Shown here: positions 42,340 through 51,465 of the stretch, piece by piece
Position numbering within the stretch: position 1 is the stretch's first letter
Layout: every line of letters begins with the position of its first letter
Source: Caulobacteraceae bacterium
GTDB taxonomy: Bacteria; Pseudomonadota; Alphaproteobacteria; Caulobacterales; Caulobacteraceae
Length of the DNA stretch: 64,000 nt
Reading direction: 5' to 3'
Assembly: GCA_019748095.1 (NCBI GenBank)
Contig: JAIEQA010000018.1
Span: 112,456-176,455 of the forward strand
Program-made: the position numbers and the translations under genes
Notes under the pieces: model-generated
What the model saw: the letters and a program-made list of their open reading frames with translations, nothing else
Databases searched by the model: none
Told to the model about the DNA's origin: nothing

Positions 42340-44728
42340 GGGTCACTCCCTTGGCTTTGAGGAATTCACGGGCAAAGGCCGACGGATCGGCGTGGGTGTC
42401 GCCGAGCCGCTCCAGCACGTCGTCGATCAGGGTCTGGTCCTCGGGCGAGGACGCGCCGCAGAGTGCTAAGGCCACCCCCGACAGCTTCAGATCGAACAGC
42501 CGACGCCCCCGGGGCTGGCGCCAGTAATAGGCGCGCTTGGGCGTGGCGAAGGCGATCAGCTCCAGCTGGCGACGGTTAAGACCGAAGCCGCGATAGAGGT
42601 CGGCCGAGGACGGCTCCAGCGCCCGCGGATTGGGCAGGAAGACCTGGGTCGGGCAGCTCTCGATCAGGCTGGACGCGATCGGCGAGGCGGCGATGTCGTC
42701 CAGCGACTGGGTGGCGAACACCACGGCGACGCGCTTCTTCCTCAGCGTCTTCAGCCATTCGCGGATCTTGGCGGCGAAGGCAGTTTCGCCGAGGAAGAGC
42801 CAGGCCTCGTCCAGGATCAGCATGGTAGGGCGGCCGTCGAACTCCCGCTCCAGATGATGGAACAGAGCCGAGAGCACCGGGGCCACGGCCGAGGGCGTGG
42901 CCATCAGACTTTCCAGTTCGAAGGTGTCGAACCGGGTCGGCTCCAGCGCCTCGAACGCCCCGTCCAGCAGGGCGCCGTGCGGCCCCTTCAGGGTCAGGGG
43001 TTCCAGGGCAGCGGCCACGGCCCGGTCCTGCACGAGAGCGCAGAACACCGTGAGCGTGCGCTGCGAGACCGGCGCATCCGCCAGCGCCGCGAGGGCAATC
43101 CAGATCTCTTCGCGCAGGCGCGGGCTCGGATCGAGGCCGGCCAGTTTGCAGGTTTCGGCCAGCCATTCGGCTGCCCAGGCCCGCTCCGGCTCCTGATCCA
43201 CCCGCGCGAGCGGCTGCAGGGCGAACGGCGTGCCGGCCTCAAGCGCCCGCCACCGTCCGCCGGCCGCCAGGGTCGCGGCGCGGGCCGAACGGCCCTTGTC
43301 GAAGAACACCACCCGCGCGCCGGGATAGCGGAACCATTGCAGGGCCAGGAAGGACAGCAGCGCTGACTTGCCCGAGCCGGTGGGGCCCACGACCATGGCG
43401 TGGCCGACGTCCCCAACATGCAGGACGAGCCGGAACGGGGTGGAGCCCGTCGTCCGCGCCACCGCCAGCGGCGGGCCGTCCAGATTGGCGTCCATTGCCG
43501 GGCCGGCCCAGACGGCTGAGACCGGCAGCAGATCGGAGAGGTTCAGGGTGGAGACCAGGGGTCGCCGGACATCGGCATAGGGCTCGCCGGGCAGGGAGCC
43601 GAGCCAGGCCTCGACCGCGTTCAGATCCTCGATCCGGGCGACGAGCCCCTGGGCGTTCAGGGCCGCCTCGATGGCGCGGGCCTTTTCGGCGGCGACCGCT
43701 TCGCTCGCGTCCATCACCGTGACGGTCAGGGTCAGATAGCCGAAGGCGCAGGCCTCAGCCCCCAGGGCTTCCAGCGCCCCGTCGCATTCCTCGGTCTTGG
43801 AGGCGGCGTCGGTGTCGAGAAGCGGCACCTCCTCCTTCGTGATGGCCTCACGCAACAACGTGCCGACACCTTTGCGCTTGGCGAACCAGCGCTTCCTCAG
43901 CTTGACGATCTCACGCTCGGCCTCGGCCTTGTCGAGCCCGATCCAGCGCGCGCTCCAGCGATAGGCAAAGGGCAGCGATCCGAGGGCGTCCAGCAGACCG
44001 GGGCGGGTCGTCGACGGCAGACCTCGCACCGAGACCACCTTCAGCCAGCGATCCCCGAGCTTCGGAGCCACGCCGCCGGTGAGGCCCGCGTCCGTCAGCC
44101 AGGCGTCCAGGAACATCGGTGTCTCGGGCGGCCGGACGGCGAAGGCCTTTGGCGAGACGCAGTCGTGCAGCCAGGTCAGCAGGGCCTGATCGTCTAGGGC
44201 CTCCACTTCCGGCAAGGCGTCGGTCAGGAGGTCGAGCACCCCGCCGGCCTCGCGGCGGAAGGTGTCCAGCGCCGTGCGCCAATCCCGCCCCCCCTTCTCC
44301 AGGCCGTCGAACAGCCACCGCTCCATCCGCCGGGCGTCGTCCATCGGCGGGAGCCAGGTCAGGGCGGCGCTGAAATCGGTTTCGAATGCGGGGTCGGCCC
44401 CCTCGAACAGGGCGCGCCGCTCGGCGTCGACCAGCCAGGCCGCCTCGACTGCGATCTCGCCGTCGGGATAGGCGGCGGCCGGTCGGCGGCTGGCCTCGAC
44501 ATGCAAACACCAGCCGGTGCCGAGGCGCTTCAGCGCGTTATTGAGCCGGGCCCGCACCGCCATCAGCTCGTCCTCGGTCGAGGATTCCAGATCCGGTCCC
44601 CGGAAGCGGAAGCCCGAGGTGAAGGAGCCATCCTTGTTCAGCACCACGCCGGGGGCGACCAGAGCCGCCCACGGCAGATGGTCCGCCAGGGCCGCCGGTC
44701 GACGGCGATGCTCGTCGAGGAACCGCAT
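42275..44728 (-). CDS. trbE: T4SS ATPase TrbE/VirB4
   Basis: The 817-residue ATPase powers pilus assembly and substrate translocation. The N-terminal CagE/TrbE domain begins LDEHRRRPAALADHLPWAALVAPGVVLNKDGSF in part; the C-terminal ATPase has Walker A GPTGSGKS (448-455), Walker B PTMLILDEAWLFL, and VAVVFATQSLDDI. ATG 44728 is chosen over 44827, since the extension overlaps trbD. It is seven bases from the trbD stop. Confidence 0.95.
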   Translation of the reverse strand: MRFLDEHRRRPAALADHLPWAALVAPGVVLNKDGSFTSGFRFRGPDLESSTEDELMAVRARLNNALKRLGTGWCLHVEASRRPAAAYPDGEIAVEAAWLVDAERRALFEGADPAFETDFSAALTWLPPMDDARRMERWLFDGLEKGGRDWRTALDTFRREAGGVLDLLTDALPEVEALDDQALLTWLHDCVSPKAFAVRPPETPMFLDAWLTDAGLTGGVAPKLGDRWLKVVSVRGLPSTTRPGLLDALGSLPFAYRWSARWIGLDKAEAEREIVKLRKRWFAKRKGVGTLLREAITKEEVPLLDTDAASKTEECDGALEALGAEACAFGYLTLTVTVMDASEAVAAEKARAIEAALNAQGLVARIEDLNAVEAWLGSLPGEPYADVRRPLVSTLNLSDLLPVSAVWAGPAMDANLDGPPLAVARTTGSTPFRLVLHVGDVGHAMVVGPTGSGKSALLSFLALQWFRYPGARVVFFDKGRSARAATLAAGGRWRALEAGTPFALQPLARVDQEPERAWAAEWLAETCKLAGLDPSPRLREEIWIALAALADAPVSQRTLTVFCALVQDRAVAAALEPLTLKGPHGALLDGAFEALEPTRFDTFELESLMATPSAVAPVLSALFHHLEREFDGRPTMLILDEAWLFLGETAFAAKIREWLKTLRKKRVAVVFATQSLDDIAASPIASSLIESCPTQVFLPNPRALEPSSADLYRGFGLNRRQLELIAFATPKRAYYWRQPRGRRLFDLKLSGVALALCGASSPEDQTLIDDVLERLGDTHADPSAFAREFLKAKGVTHVDAIFDSMGLDAFDLPIAAE

Positions 44729-44735
44729 GGCTGGC

Positions 44736-45026
44736 TCACCCGTCCAGATGTCCGGGCAGCGCCAGGTGACGCCGCAGGACATCGAAGAAGCGCCGGTCGG
44801 TGCGGGCGGCATAGAGGCCGATCGCATGGGCGATGGCCCACCATAGCAGACCCAGCCACCAGATGCGCAGCGCCAGGCCGAGCATCAGGGCGATCGTGCC
44901 CATCAGAATGGCGTAGTCGCGCGGCATCCCGGCCATCAGCACCGGCTCGGCCAGGGCCTGGGCAACCGGCAGCTCATAGCCCTCGGGCCGGCGGTCGAGC
45001 GAGATCTGCGAGGTCTGGCCCATCAC
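44736..45026 (-). CDS. trbD: T4SS protein TrbD/VirB3
   Basis: The 96-residue inner-membrane protein starts with RPEGYELPVAQALAEPVLMAGMPRDY, the conserved TrbD opening, and has two adjacent hydrophobic segments (about 38-55 and 58-72), ending with the partner motif RRFFDVLRRHL. It overlaps trbC by four bases. VirB3 associates with the VirB4 ATPase encoded next. Confidence 0.92.
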   Translation of the reverse strand: MMGQTSQISLDRRPEGYELPVAQALAEPVLMAGMPRDYAILMGTIALMLGLALRIWWLGLLWWAIAHAIGLYAARTDRRFFDVLRRHLALPGHLDG

Positions 45027-45343
45027 CCGATCTCCACGCCGCCGGCGAAGCCGAAGAAGTCGAGGAAGAAGGTCGAGGCGGCGAAGGCGATGGAGAGGCC
45101 GAACATGATGCCGAGGCCCCGCCGCATCGACGAGCCGTTCTCACTCATGGCGATCCCGGCCCCGAACAGGACCACGGCCACCACGGCCGCAGCCTGGACC
45201 ACGGGTCCGGTGATGGACTCCACCACCTGCTGCAGCGGCCCTTCCCATGGCATCCCCGACCCGCCCGCCAGGGCCTGGCCCGCCATCAGCAGGCCGCAGG
45301 TCGCCGTCGCGGCCGAAAGGCCGCGTAGAAGTATTCTACGCAT
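45023..45343 (-). CDS. trbC: Conjugative pilin TrbC/VirB2
   Basis: The 106-residue prepilin has a long leader (about 1-26, ending AGQALAGG), a short periplasmic part (SGMPWEGPLQQVVESITGPV) and two hydrophobic segments separated by a charged turn (ENGSSMRRG). TraF is expected to mature it. It is the first gene of the trbC-to-trbG block; upstream lies a 273-base A+T-rich gap separating it from trbB, which is unusual. Confidence 0.92.
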   Translation of the reverse strand: MRRILLRGLSAATATCGLLMAGQALAGGSGMPWEGPLQQVVESITGPVVQAAAVVAVVLFGAGIAMSENGSSMRRGLGIMFGLSIAFAASTFFLDFFGFAGGVEIG

Positions 45344-45616
45344 CGGTTGCTTCCTGATTGTTGGCGCGTCAGCCGGCGCCGCGAATCAAGAAAAACAAAC
45401 TCATCCACATGTTGTCAACAGTGATGACGATTATTTTTGCACAACTCAAATTCAAGTTAGAGGTGACTTGGACGAACTCACATCACGAACTCAGAATGAC
45501 CCTCATAAGGGACTTGGTGTAAGTCAGTCTGTGACTTGTCGTGACTTGCTTCCTATTCAGCAGTGTCGGAGAGTTTCTGTGCCTTGCCTCAGTACGATCC
45601 CCATTTGTTCGGCGTC
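45344..45616. other. A+T-rich gap with direct repeats between trbB and trbC
   Basis: No gene is seen. GTGACTTG occurs three times (45463, 45531, 45541) and CGAACTCA twice (45473, 45486). The base composition is clearly lower in G+C than the neighbouring tra genes. It probably contains a promoter for trbC onward; the repeats could bind a regulator. Confidence 0.55.
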
Positions 45617-46573
45617 TCAAGCCAGAGTGCGCAGGCGATAGCCGTCGTCTTCAGCACCGTCGACCGCGAGCACGGTTTCCACCCGGCGACCCTCGGGCGT
45701 GCGCCGGATGTGGACGATCCGATCCACGGCCTGGCCGATCGCGCGTCGCGGGACGGTGCTCGAGACCTCGGCGATCAGATCCTCCAATCGGCGCAGGGCC
45801 TCCTCGGCGGAGTTGGCGTGCAGGGTTGAGAGCCCGCCGGGATGGCCGGTGTTCCAGCTTTTGAGCGTCTCCAGCGCCGCCGCCCCCTCGCGCATCTCGC
45901 CGACCACGATCCGGTCCGGCCGCATCCGCAGCGCATCCCGCACCAGATCGACCACGCCGATGACCTTGGGGTATCGCCGCGTGAGCACCGACACCACGTC
46001 CCAGGCCGAGCATTGGAGTTCTGGCGTGTCCTCGACCAGGAAGACGCGGTCATCGGCGAAGGCCGGCTCCGCCAGCACCGCATTGGCCAGGGTGGTCTTG
46101 CCCGACCCGGTCCCACCGGAGATCAGGATGTTCCGGCGCTCCACCGCCGCGGACCGAAGCGCCTCCGCCTGCGCCTCGCTCATCACGCCGTCGCGGACAT
46201 AGTCGGCCAGTCGCCAGATCACCGCCGGGCGTTTCCGGATCGAGAACGCCGGTGCCGATGACACCGGCGGCAAGACCCCCTGAAACCGCTCGCCGGTTTC
46301 GGGCAGGACGCCCGAGAGGCGCGGATCGTCCCGCGTGACGGGCTCGCCGACATAGTCGGCGATCAGCTTGATGGTCCGGTCGCGGGCCTCGGCCGACAGT
46401 CGTTCACCGGTGTCGCGGCGGCCCGACCCGAGCACGTCGAGCACGATGCGGCCATCGGGATTGGCGAGGATCTCGACCACGGTCGGCTCGACCAGGGCCG
46501 CCAAGACCGTGTCGCCCAACGCGTGGCGCAGGGCTTCGAGCTTGCGCTCGGCGACGATGGGATGGGCGCGCAC
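45617..46573 (-). CDS. trbB: T4SS ATPase TrbB/VirB11
   Basis: The 318-residue hexameric ATPase has Walker A GGTGSGKT (153-160), the Asp box FLVEDTPELQC, Walker B region RPDRIVVGEMREGAAALE, and the His box GHPGGLSTLHANSAEEAL. The N-terminal domain contains LANPDGRIVLDVLGSG. GTG 46573 is chosen; it directly follows the stop codon of the CopG-like gene. The frame is open to 46738, but that part overlaps the CopG-like gene. Confidence 0.95.
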   Translation of the reverse strand: MRAHPIVAERKLEALRHALGDTVLAALVEPTVVEILANPDGRIVLDVLGSGRRDTGERLSAEARDRTIKLIADYVGEPVTRDDPRLSGVLPETGERFQGVLPPVSSAPAFSIRKRPAVIWRLADYVRDGVMSEAQAEALRSAAVERRNILISGGTGSGKTTLANAVLAEPAFADDRVFLVEDTPELQCSAWDVVSVLTRRYPKVIGVVDLVRDALRMRPDRIVVGEMREGAAALETLKSWNTGHPGGLSTLHANSAEEALRRLEDLIAEVSSTVPRRAIGQAVDRIVHIRRTPEGRRVETVLAVDGAEDDGYRLRTLA

Positions 46574-46574
46574 C

Positions 46575-47027
46575 TCAGTTGGCCGTGCCGAAGGATCGGG
46601 GCTCGCTATCGAACCTAGTCGCCGGCTCTGGCCGAGGGTCGCGACCCTGGACGATGCGGGACGCCGCCGCGTCCAGAAGCCGATCGATGCGGCGGTCCAC
46701 CGCCGCCTGGACGGTCGGATCCTGGTCGGCGACCGCATCGGGGAGGCGCAGGAACATGGCCTTGGCCACCTCGATCAGGACTTCCTGGACGATCTGCATG
46801 TCGCGCGAGTTCGAGCGCATATGATCCCGGAGGGACCGCTCCATCTGCAGCAGACGGTCCTCGGGATCGGCCTGGGGGGCCTTGGCCAGCCCGCGAGCGA
46901 TCGCCCGGCCCGCCGCCTGGCTAAGGGTGGCCTTGGAGGCCTTGGCCTCCCGATTGAGGCCGGCGACGACACGGGCGTCGGTGAGATAGACCTGAACCCG
47001 CGTGCGGGCAGCGACCGTCTTGGGCAT
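46575..47027 (-). CDS. CopG-like ribbon-helix-helix regulator of the tra operon
   Basis: A 150-residue protein with an RHH-type N-terminus (RTRVQVYLTDARVVAGLNREAKASKATLSQ is split as strand, helix, helix) and a long amphipathic C-terminal region. A gene of this kind lies between traG and trbB in many alphaproteobacterial elements. It probably binds DNA at the transfer operon or oriT. It is nine bases from traG and one from trbB. Confidence 0.8.
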   Translation of the reverse strand: MPKTVAARTRVQVYLTDARVVAGLNREAKASKATLSQAAGRAIARGLAKAPQADPEDRLLQMERSLRDHMRSNSRDMQIVQEVLIEVAKAMFLRLPDAVADQDPTVQAAVDRRIDRLLDAAASRIVQGRDPRPEPATRFDSEPRSFGTAN

Positions 47028-47036
47028 GGGGTACTC

Positions 47037-48929
47037 CTACAACTGACTTCGCACCTGACTCTGGCCTTGCAACTGATCCAGGGCCGCCTGCTGGGCGGCC
47101 ATCTCCCCCGCGACCCGTTCGTAGATCTCCGCAGCCTTGGCGGCCGCCTTCTTGTCGTCGATCGCCCCGGCGACCTCCTTGAACAGAGGCAAGGTCGCCT
47201 CGGGGTTTTCTCCGAGCGCACGGCGTCCGGCCCAGGGATGGGGCGCGCGGCCGGGGGTGTCGATCCGAGCGGCCTGATCCGGCGGCGGCAGCTTGGCCCG
47301 GGACCGGAACGGCTCGCGGCGATCGTATTTGAGTTTCTTGGTCCGCAGCGGTTTGAACCCGGCGACGAAGACCAGTTGGTCGTCGTCGGGCAGGGCGCGG
47401 ATTTCGGCAGGCTCCAGCAGCGGACGTTCGACCTCCGAGCGCGAGACCGAGCTGCGACCGGCTCCAAGACCGGCAGGACCGCTGCGGCTCGTACGGGTCT
47501 CAGTCACCGAGCCGGTGAGCTTGGAGACCTTGTCCTGGGTCAGAGGATCGAGAGCGGCGAAGGCCGTGTAGAGGTGGCAGTTGTCCAGAATGGTGTTGTG
47601 CGGGCCGTAGGTCTCGACGATGTCGTTCAGCGACTGGGCCACGAACATCGTCTTGATGCCGTAGCCACTCATCAGCCGCAGCGACTTCTCGAAGAAGGCG
47701 AGACGTCCCAGCAACGGGAACTCATCCATCAGCATCAGCAGCTTGTGGCGCTTGGGCCGGCCCGTAGAGTCTGTCTTCTCGTGGGCCGTGAGCGACTGGG
47801 CGGCGGCGTAGAACAACAGCCGGACGAGAGGACGGAGCGCGGCCGCATCGGCCGGCGCGACCTGAACGTAAAGCGAGACCGGAGCCTCGGCGCACATCAG
47901 ATCGCCCATGCGGAAGTCGGAGGCTGACAGGCAGCGCTCGACGTCCTCGCCCGCCAGCCATTTGAGATAGGACCGCGCCGTGCCCTGGACCGAGGTGCGG
48001 AAGCGGTCGTGCATGGCGGCATAGCCCTTGACCGCCGTCTTGATGAAGGGGTGGGTCTCGGGCTCCCCGTTCGGGCCGGGCCGATGCAGCGTCTTGACCA
48101 TCACGTCTGCGGCGTCGTCGAGGTCGGCGAGGAGCTCGCGGACCTTGAGCAGCGTCTTGTCGGCGTCCTCGGCAGTGTAGAGGACGTGGAGAATGACGGC
48201 CTCGAGGATCTCCGAGGCGGCCTTGTCCCAGATGGCTTCGTCGTCGCGCGCACCGCCGGGGTCGGACAGAATGGCGACCAGACGCTGGATCTGGGCCAGT
48301 TCGCCCGGGCCGGGGGAGATTTCGGCGAGGGGATTCCAGCGGGCGGAGGCTGGATTGCGGGGATTGATGGACAGCGCATGAGAGAAGGTCGTTCGCCAAC
48401 CCGCCGACAGCGCGAACAGCTCGCCTTTGGGGTCATGGGCAAGGACGCTGCCCGTCCATGACAGCAGGGTGGGGACGACATGGCCCCTACCCTTTCCAGA
48501 TCGAGTGCCTCCGGTCACCAGCGTCGGTCTGAGATCGACCGTCGCCAGCAGGCGTCCCCGCAACACTCCGATCATTGCCCCGGTGGTGATCAGAAGCGAC
48601 GCGCGCCTCGCCTCTTCAAGGCCACCCCAGCCACGGACCCGAGGATTGCGCGCGTCGGCATCGAACAGAACGCCGAGGCCCAGGCCCGCCGATGCCCCCA
48701 GGAGCATGAGTGCGGTGCTCGCCGCGAAGGCCTGGGGTTCTTCAGCGCCGAACCGCGCACGCCACTCAAGGATCGACCAGGGCTGATAGAAGACCCAATC
48801 GGGGCCCAACCTCCAGCCAGCACCAAGGACGCTGGCCCACTGGAAGGTCCAGCCGATGTATTGCGTCGCGGCCTGTAGCCCGGCGAGAACGCCCAGACTG
48901 CCGGCCGCAAGCTTCAGACCCAAGCTCAC
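47037..48929 (-). CDS. traG: Type IV coupling protein TraG/VirD4
   Basis: The coupling protein brings relaxase-bound DNA to the mating channel. Its 630 residues comprise two N-terminal membrane segments (about 10-30 and 68-88), Walker A GGTRSGKG (140-147), the all-alpha domain, Walker B region KLLMLMDEFPLLG and IKTMFVAQSLNDIVETYG, with LPDDDQLVFVAGFKP late. Length is normal. It is the first gene of the minus-strand tra operon. The expected relaxase gene is not directly upstream. Confidence 0.95.
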   Translation of the reverse strand: MSLGLKLAAGSLGVLAGLQAATQYIGWTFQWASVLGAGWRLGPDWVFYQPWSILEWRARFGAEEPQAFAASTALMLLGASAGLGLGVLFDADARNPRVRGWGGLEEARRASLLITTGAMIGVLRGRLLATVDLRPTLVTGGTRSGKGRGHVVPTLLSWTGSVLAHDPKGELFALSAGWRTTFSHALSINPRNPASARWNPLAEISPGPGELAQIQRLVAILSDPGGARDDEAIWDKAASEILEAVILHVLYTAEDADKTLLKVRELLADLDDAADVMVKTLHRPGPNGEPETHPFIKTAVKGYAAMHDRFRTSVQGTARSYLKWLAGEDVERCLSASDFRMGDLMCAEAPVSLYVQVAPADAAALRPLVRLLFYAAAQSLTAHEKTDSTGRPKRHKLLMLMDEFPLLGRLAFFEKSLRLMSGYGIKTMFVAQSLNDIVETYGPHNTILDNCHLYTAFAALDPLTQDKVSKLTGSVTETRTSRSGPAGLGAGRSSVSRSEVERPLLEPAEIRALPDDDQLVFVAGFKPLRTKKLKYDRREPFRSRAKLPPPDQAARIDTPGRAPHPWAGRRALGENPEATLPLFKEVAGAIDDKKAAAKAAEIYERVAGEMAAQQAALDQLQGQSQVRSQL

Positions 48930-49388
48930 AACACGCGTCCGTCAGTGACCGGCTTTCGCCAAATCGCCCGCACCCCGGACAGGATATGGGACGGGGATCT
49001 TTCAATTTCCGCGCGACGGCGATTTTTGGGCCGTTGCATAAGAGTTTTGCGACATTCTCAGCCAGTAGCGGATGTACCCTGCTCGCTTTCCGCTAAGCGA
49101 CATTCTCGGAAGCGGACGGTCCCCACAACAGAGCGCGCCAGTTGCAGACGTTAGCCCTTCGCCAGAAACACGACATTCATACAGACCCTGTCCTGGCTGA
49201 AAAATCCCGTTCAAAGCTGTTGGTCAGGACATTTGCGGACTCGGTGCGGACGTCCGACGGTCCCGGCACACGCCTGATCGTGCAGACGAGGATCAAGTCG
49301 TGGGCGCGATGCATCGATCGTCGAGGGACAGGCGCGTTTGGAACGTATCCATCATGAGCAGCGGACTTCGCTACCCGAGGAGAGTTTG
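48930..49388. other. Intergenic region between traG and copC
   Basis: No gene with coding character is seen. GCGACATTCTC occurs twice (49049 and 49097) in direct orientation, 37 bases apart. The divergent tra and copCD promoters must be here. This is the junction between transfer module and metal cargo, where a relaxase gene might have been expected. Confidence 0.5.
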
Positions 49389-49757
49389 ATGGTCGATTTC
49401 ACACGCACAGCCCTGGGCCTTATGAGCGCCGCGACCCTCGTCGCCGCCGCCGCGACCCCGGCCTTCGCTCACGCCACTCTCGTGCGCACCAACCCCGCCA
49501 GGGACACGACGGTCGCGCCGCTCCAGCGCGTCCAGCTGACGTTCAGTGCCCATGTCGAGACCCGCTTCTCGACCGTGCAGGTCGTTTCCGCCTCCGGGCA
49601 AACCGTCGCCGGCGAGAGCGCAGTCGGATCGGACAACCGCACGCTGACGGCGACGCTGACCCGACCGCTGGCACCGGGTGCCTACCGCGTCGAGTGGCGG
49701 ATCGTGTCGGCCGACGGCCACAGGATGCAGGGCGACTACGGCTTCACGGTCCGCTGA
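49389..49757 (+). CDS. copC: Periplasmic copper-binding protein CopC
   Basis: The 122-residue protein has a signal peptide ending TPAFA, leaving histidine (H28) as first mature residue, as in CopC Cu(II) sites. Conserved parts are HATLVRTNPARDTTV, QLTFSAHVETRFS, and GAYRVEWRIVSADGHRMQGDYGF with a second ligand histidine. It hands copper to CopD in the inner membrane. It is followed two bases later by copD. Confidence 0.92.
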   Translation: MVDFTRTALGLMSAATLVAAAATPAFAHATLVRTNPARDTTVAPLQRVQLTFSAHVETRFSTVQVVSASGQTVAGESAVGSDNRTLTATLTRPLAPGAYRVEWRIVSADGHRMQGDYGFTVR

Positions 49758-49759
49758 TC

Positions 49760-50689
49760 ATGACGCCCGCCTGGGTGGAGGTTCTGAACCGCCTGGCTCA
49801 GTACGGCTTTGGCCTTGTCCTGTTCGGCCTGCCGGCCTTCGCCGTCTATCGCCGCAAGGCATGGAAGGCGTCGGGAGGGACTGGTGTACCCTTTCGGGTC
49901 ACCCTGATTGCCAGCGCGCTGGGTCTTCTGATCGCGGCGTTGGCGGCGAGCATGGCCCTGACGGTGAACATGTACGGCACCTTGGCCGACGCGCTGGACG
50001 TCGAAGCCGTTTGGTCAGTGATGACCGGTCTCCAGGTCGGGGTGGCGCTCGGGGCTCGGTTGGTGCTGACGGCCGTCTTCCTGCTCGTCCTTCTCTTCAT
50101 ACCCGACAGGACGACGACGCAACTGGCGCTCACCCTCATTGGGGGTGTGATTGTCGCTAGTTTTGCCTGGTCCGGCCATGGCGCGGCGACCGAGGGGTTG
50201 TGGGCACTAACTCATCTGATATCCGACGTACTTCACCTTCTGGCCGCAGCGATCTGGATCGGAGCCCTCGTGGCCCTGACTGGCGTCCTGGGTCGCGCAT
50301 CAGCCCCCCGAAACGCAGCCTTGGTCGGGGACGACCTCAAGGCCTTCTCCGCCCTCGGAACAGCGGCAGTGTTGGTCATCGTGATCACCGGCCTGATCAA
50401 TAGCGCGTTCCTCGTCGGCGTGGAACGGATCGGGCAGATGGCGAGCCATCCGTATGGTCAAATACTGATCGCCAAGATCGCCCTGTTCGTCGTCATGCTC
50501 GGGCTCGCCGCCGCCAACCGCTTCGTTTTGGTACCGCGTCTGGAGCGGCTGGACCTCGCATCGGCCCCGTCCCTGTCCCTGTCCCTGTCCAGGCTGAAGA
50601 TCAGCGTCGGCGTCGAGACCATGTTCGGCCTTCTGGTTCTTCTGGCGGTCGCAGCCATGGGCCGGATCGCGCCCCTGTCGGGCGGGTGA
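49760..50689 (+). CDS. copD: Copper resistance membrane protein CopD
   Basis: The 309-residue inner-membrane protein has about eight helices and CopD features: EVLNRLAQYGFGLVLFGLPAF, SWSGHGAATEGLWALTHLISDVLHLLAAAIWIGALVAL with paired histidines, FSALGTAAVLVIVITGLINS, and LGLAAANRFVLVPRL. A short in-frame hexanucleotide repeat codes for SLSLSLS near residue 272. It probably imports copper from CopC; coupled to copC. Confidence 0.9.
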   Translation: MTPAWVEVLNRLAQYGFGLVLFGLPAFAVYRRKAWKASGGTGVPFRVTLIASALGLLIAALAASMALTVNMYGTLADALDVEAVWSVMTGLQVGVALGARLVLTAVFLLVLLFIPDRTTTQLALTLIGGVIVASFAWSGHGAATEGLWALTHLISDVLHLLAAAIWIGALVALTGVLGRASAPRNAALVGDDLKAFSALGTAAVLVIVITGLINSAFLVGVERIGQMASHPYGQILIAKIALFVVMLGLAAANRFVLVPRLERLDLASAPSLSLSLSRLKISVGVETMFGLLVLLAVAAMGRIAPLSGG

Positions 50690-50746
50690 GGGTCTCACGC
50701 CGATGTTGCGTATACTGATCGGGGCGAGGACGCGCGGACCAACACG

Positions 50747-51028
50747 ATGACACCTCTGGATCGACATCTGACGGCACTGGCCGGCGCGCCGACGGATCGC
50801 GATCTGTCCGGTCTGGATCGGGAGGTCTGGCGCGTGATCGACGCGCGTCCCGTGCTGTCCACGCGACGCCTCCGGCCCATCCAGTGGGCTGCCGTCTCGG
50901 CCGCGCTGGTCGTCGGGGCGGTCACGGGCACCTTCGCCATCACATCATTCGACCGGCCGAGCGAGATGTCGGTGTTCTCGGCTCATTCGCCACTTGCCCC
51001 CTCGACCCTGCTGGCGGACCACGCGTGA
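50747..51028 (+). CDS. cnrY: CnrY-like anti-sigma factor
   Basis: The 93-residue protein has a soluble N-terminal region (LDREVWRVIDAR), one transmembrane segment (about 46-66) and a short periplasmic tail, the CnrY layout. Its stop codon overlaps the GTG start of cnrX. By analogy with Cupriavidus cnrYXH it would hold the sigma factor at the membrane until the sensor binds cobalt or nickel. Sequence similarity alone is weak; the call rests on gene order and topology. Confidence 0.75.
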   Translation: MTPLDRHLTALAGAPTDRDLSGLDREVWRVIDARPVLSTRRLRPIQWAAVSAALVVGAVTGTFAITSFDRPSEMSVFSAHSPLAPSTLLADHA

Positions 51029-51465
51029 GCGCGACGAAGCGGTACCTGATCCTCAGCATCGTGCTGGCGGTCATCGCCGGGGCGATCGGCGCGGCGTGCA
51101 CGGTGCACTGGCTGTCCCATCGCGAACAGACGTCGTCGTTGCACCAGCTGGTACACGACGACCTCGGCCTGACAGCGGAGCAGCTGACTCGCATCGACGC
51201 CGCCGAGGCCCGGTTCGCCACCCGCCGCGTGGCGCTGGAGCAGGAGATGCAGGCTGCAAATCGCCAACTGGCCAGCGCCATCGAGGCCGACAAGTCCTAT
51301 GGACCGGAGGCCCAGGCCGCGATCAACCGCTTTCACGGCGCGATGGGCGAACTCCAGGAACAGACCATCTTGCATGTGTTCGAGATGCGCGACGTGCTGA
51401 CGCCCGAGCAGCAGGTCCGGTTCGATCGAACGGTGACGGCGTCCCTGACCGAACAGGAGCGGTGA
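51025..51465 (+). CDS. cnrX: CnrX-like periplasmic Co/Ni sensor
   Basis: The 146-residue protein has one N-terminal membrane anchor (about 8-28) and a helical hairpin sensor domain. Ligand positions known from CnrX are kept with the right spacing: H40 and H44 (LHQLVHDDLG), E61, H117 and M121 (HVFEMRDVLTPEQQ). This strongly supports metal sensing of Ni(II)/Co(II) type. Start GTG 51025; overlaps cnrY by four bases and cnrH by four bases. Confidence 0.85.
   Translation: MSATKRYLILSIVLAVIAGAIGAACTVHWLSHREQTSSLHQLVHDDLGLTAEQLTRIDAAEARFATRRVALEQEMQAANRQLASAIEADKSYGPEAQAAINRFHGAMGELQEQTILHVFEMRDVLTPEQQVRFDRTVTASLTEQER

Noticed and set aside
48930-49388. An insertion-sequence remnant at the tra/cargo junction
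   Set aside because: Only an 11-base direct repeat is seen; no transposase fragment or terminal inverted repeats could be recognised.
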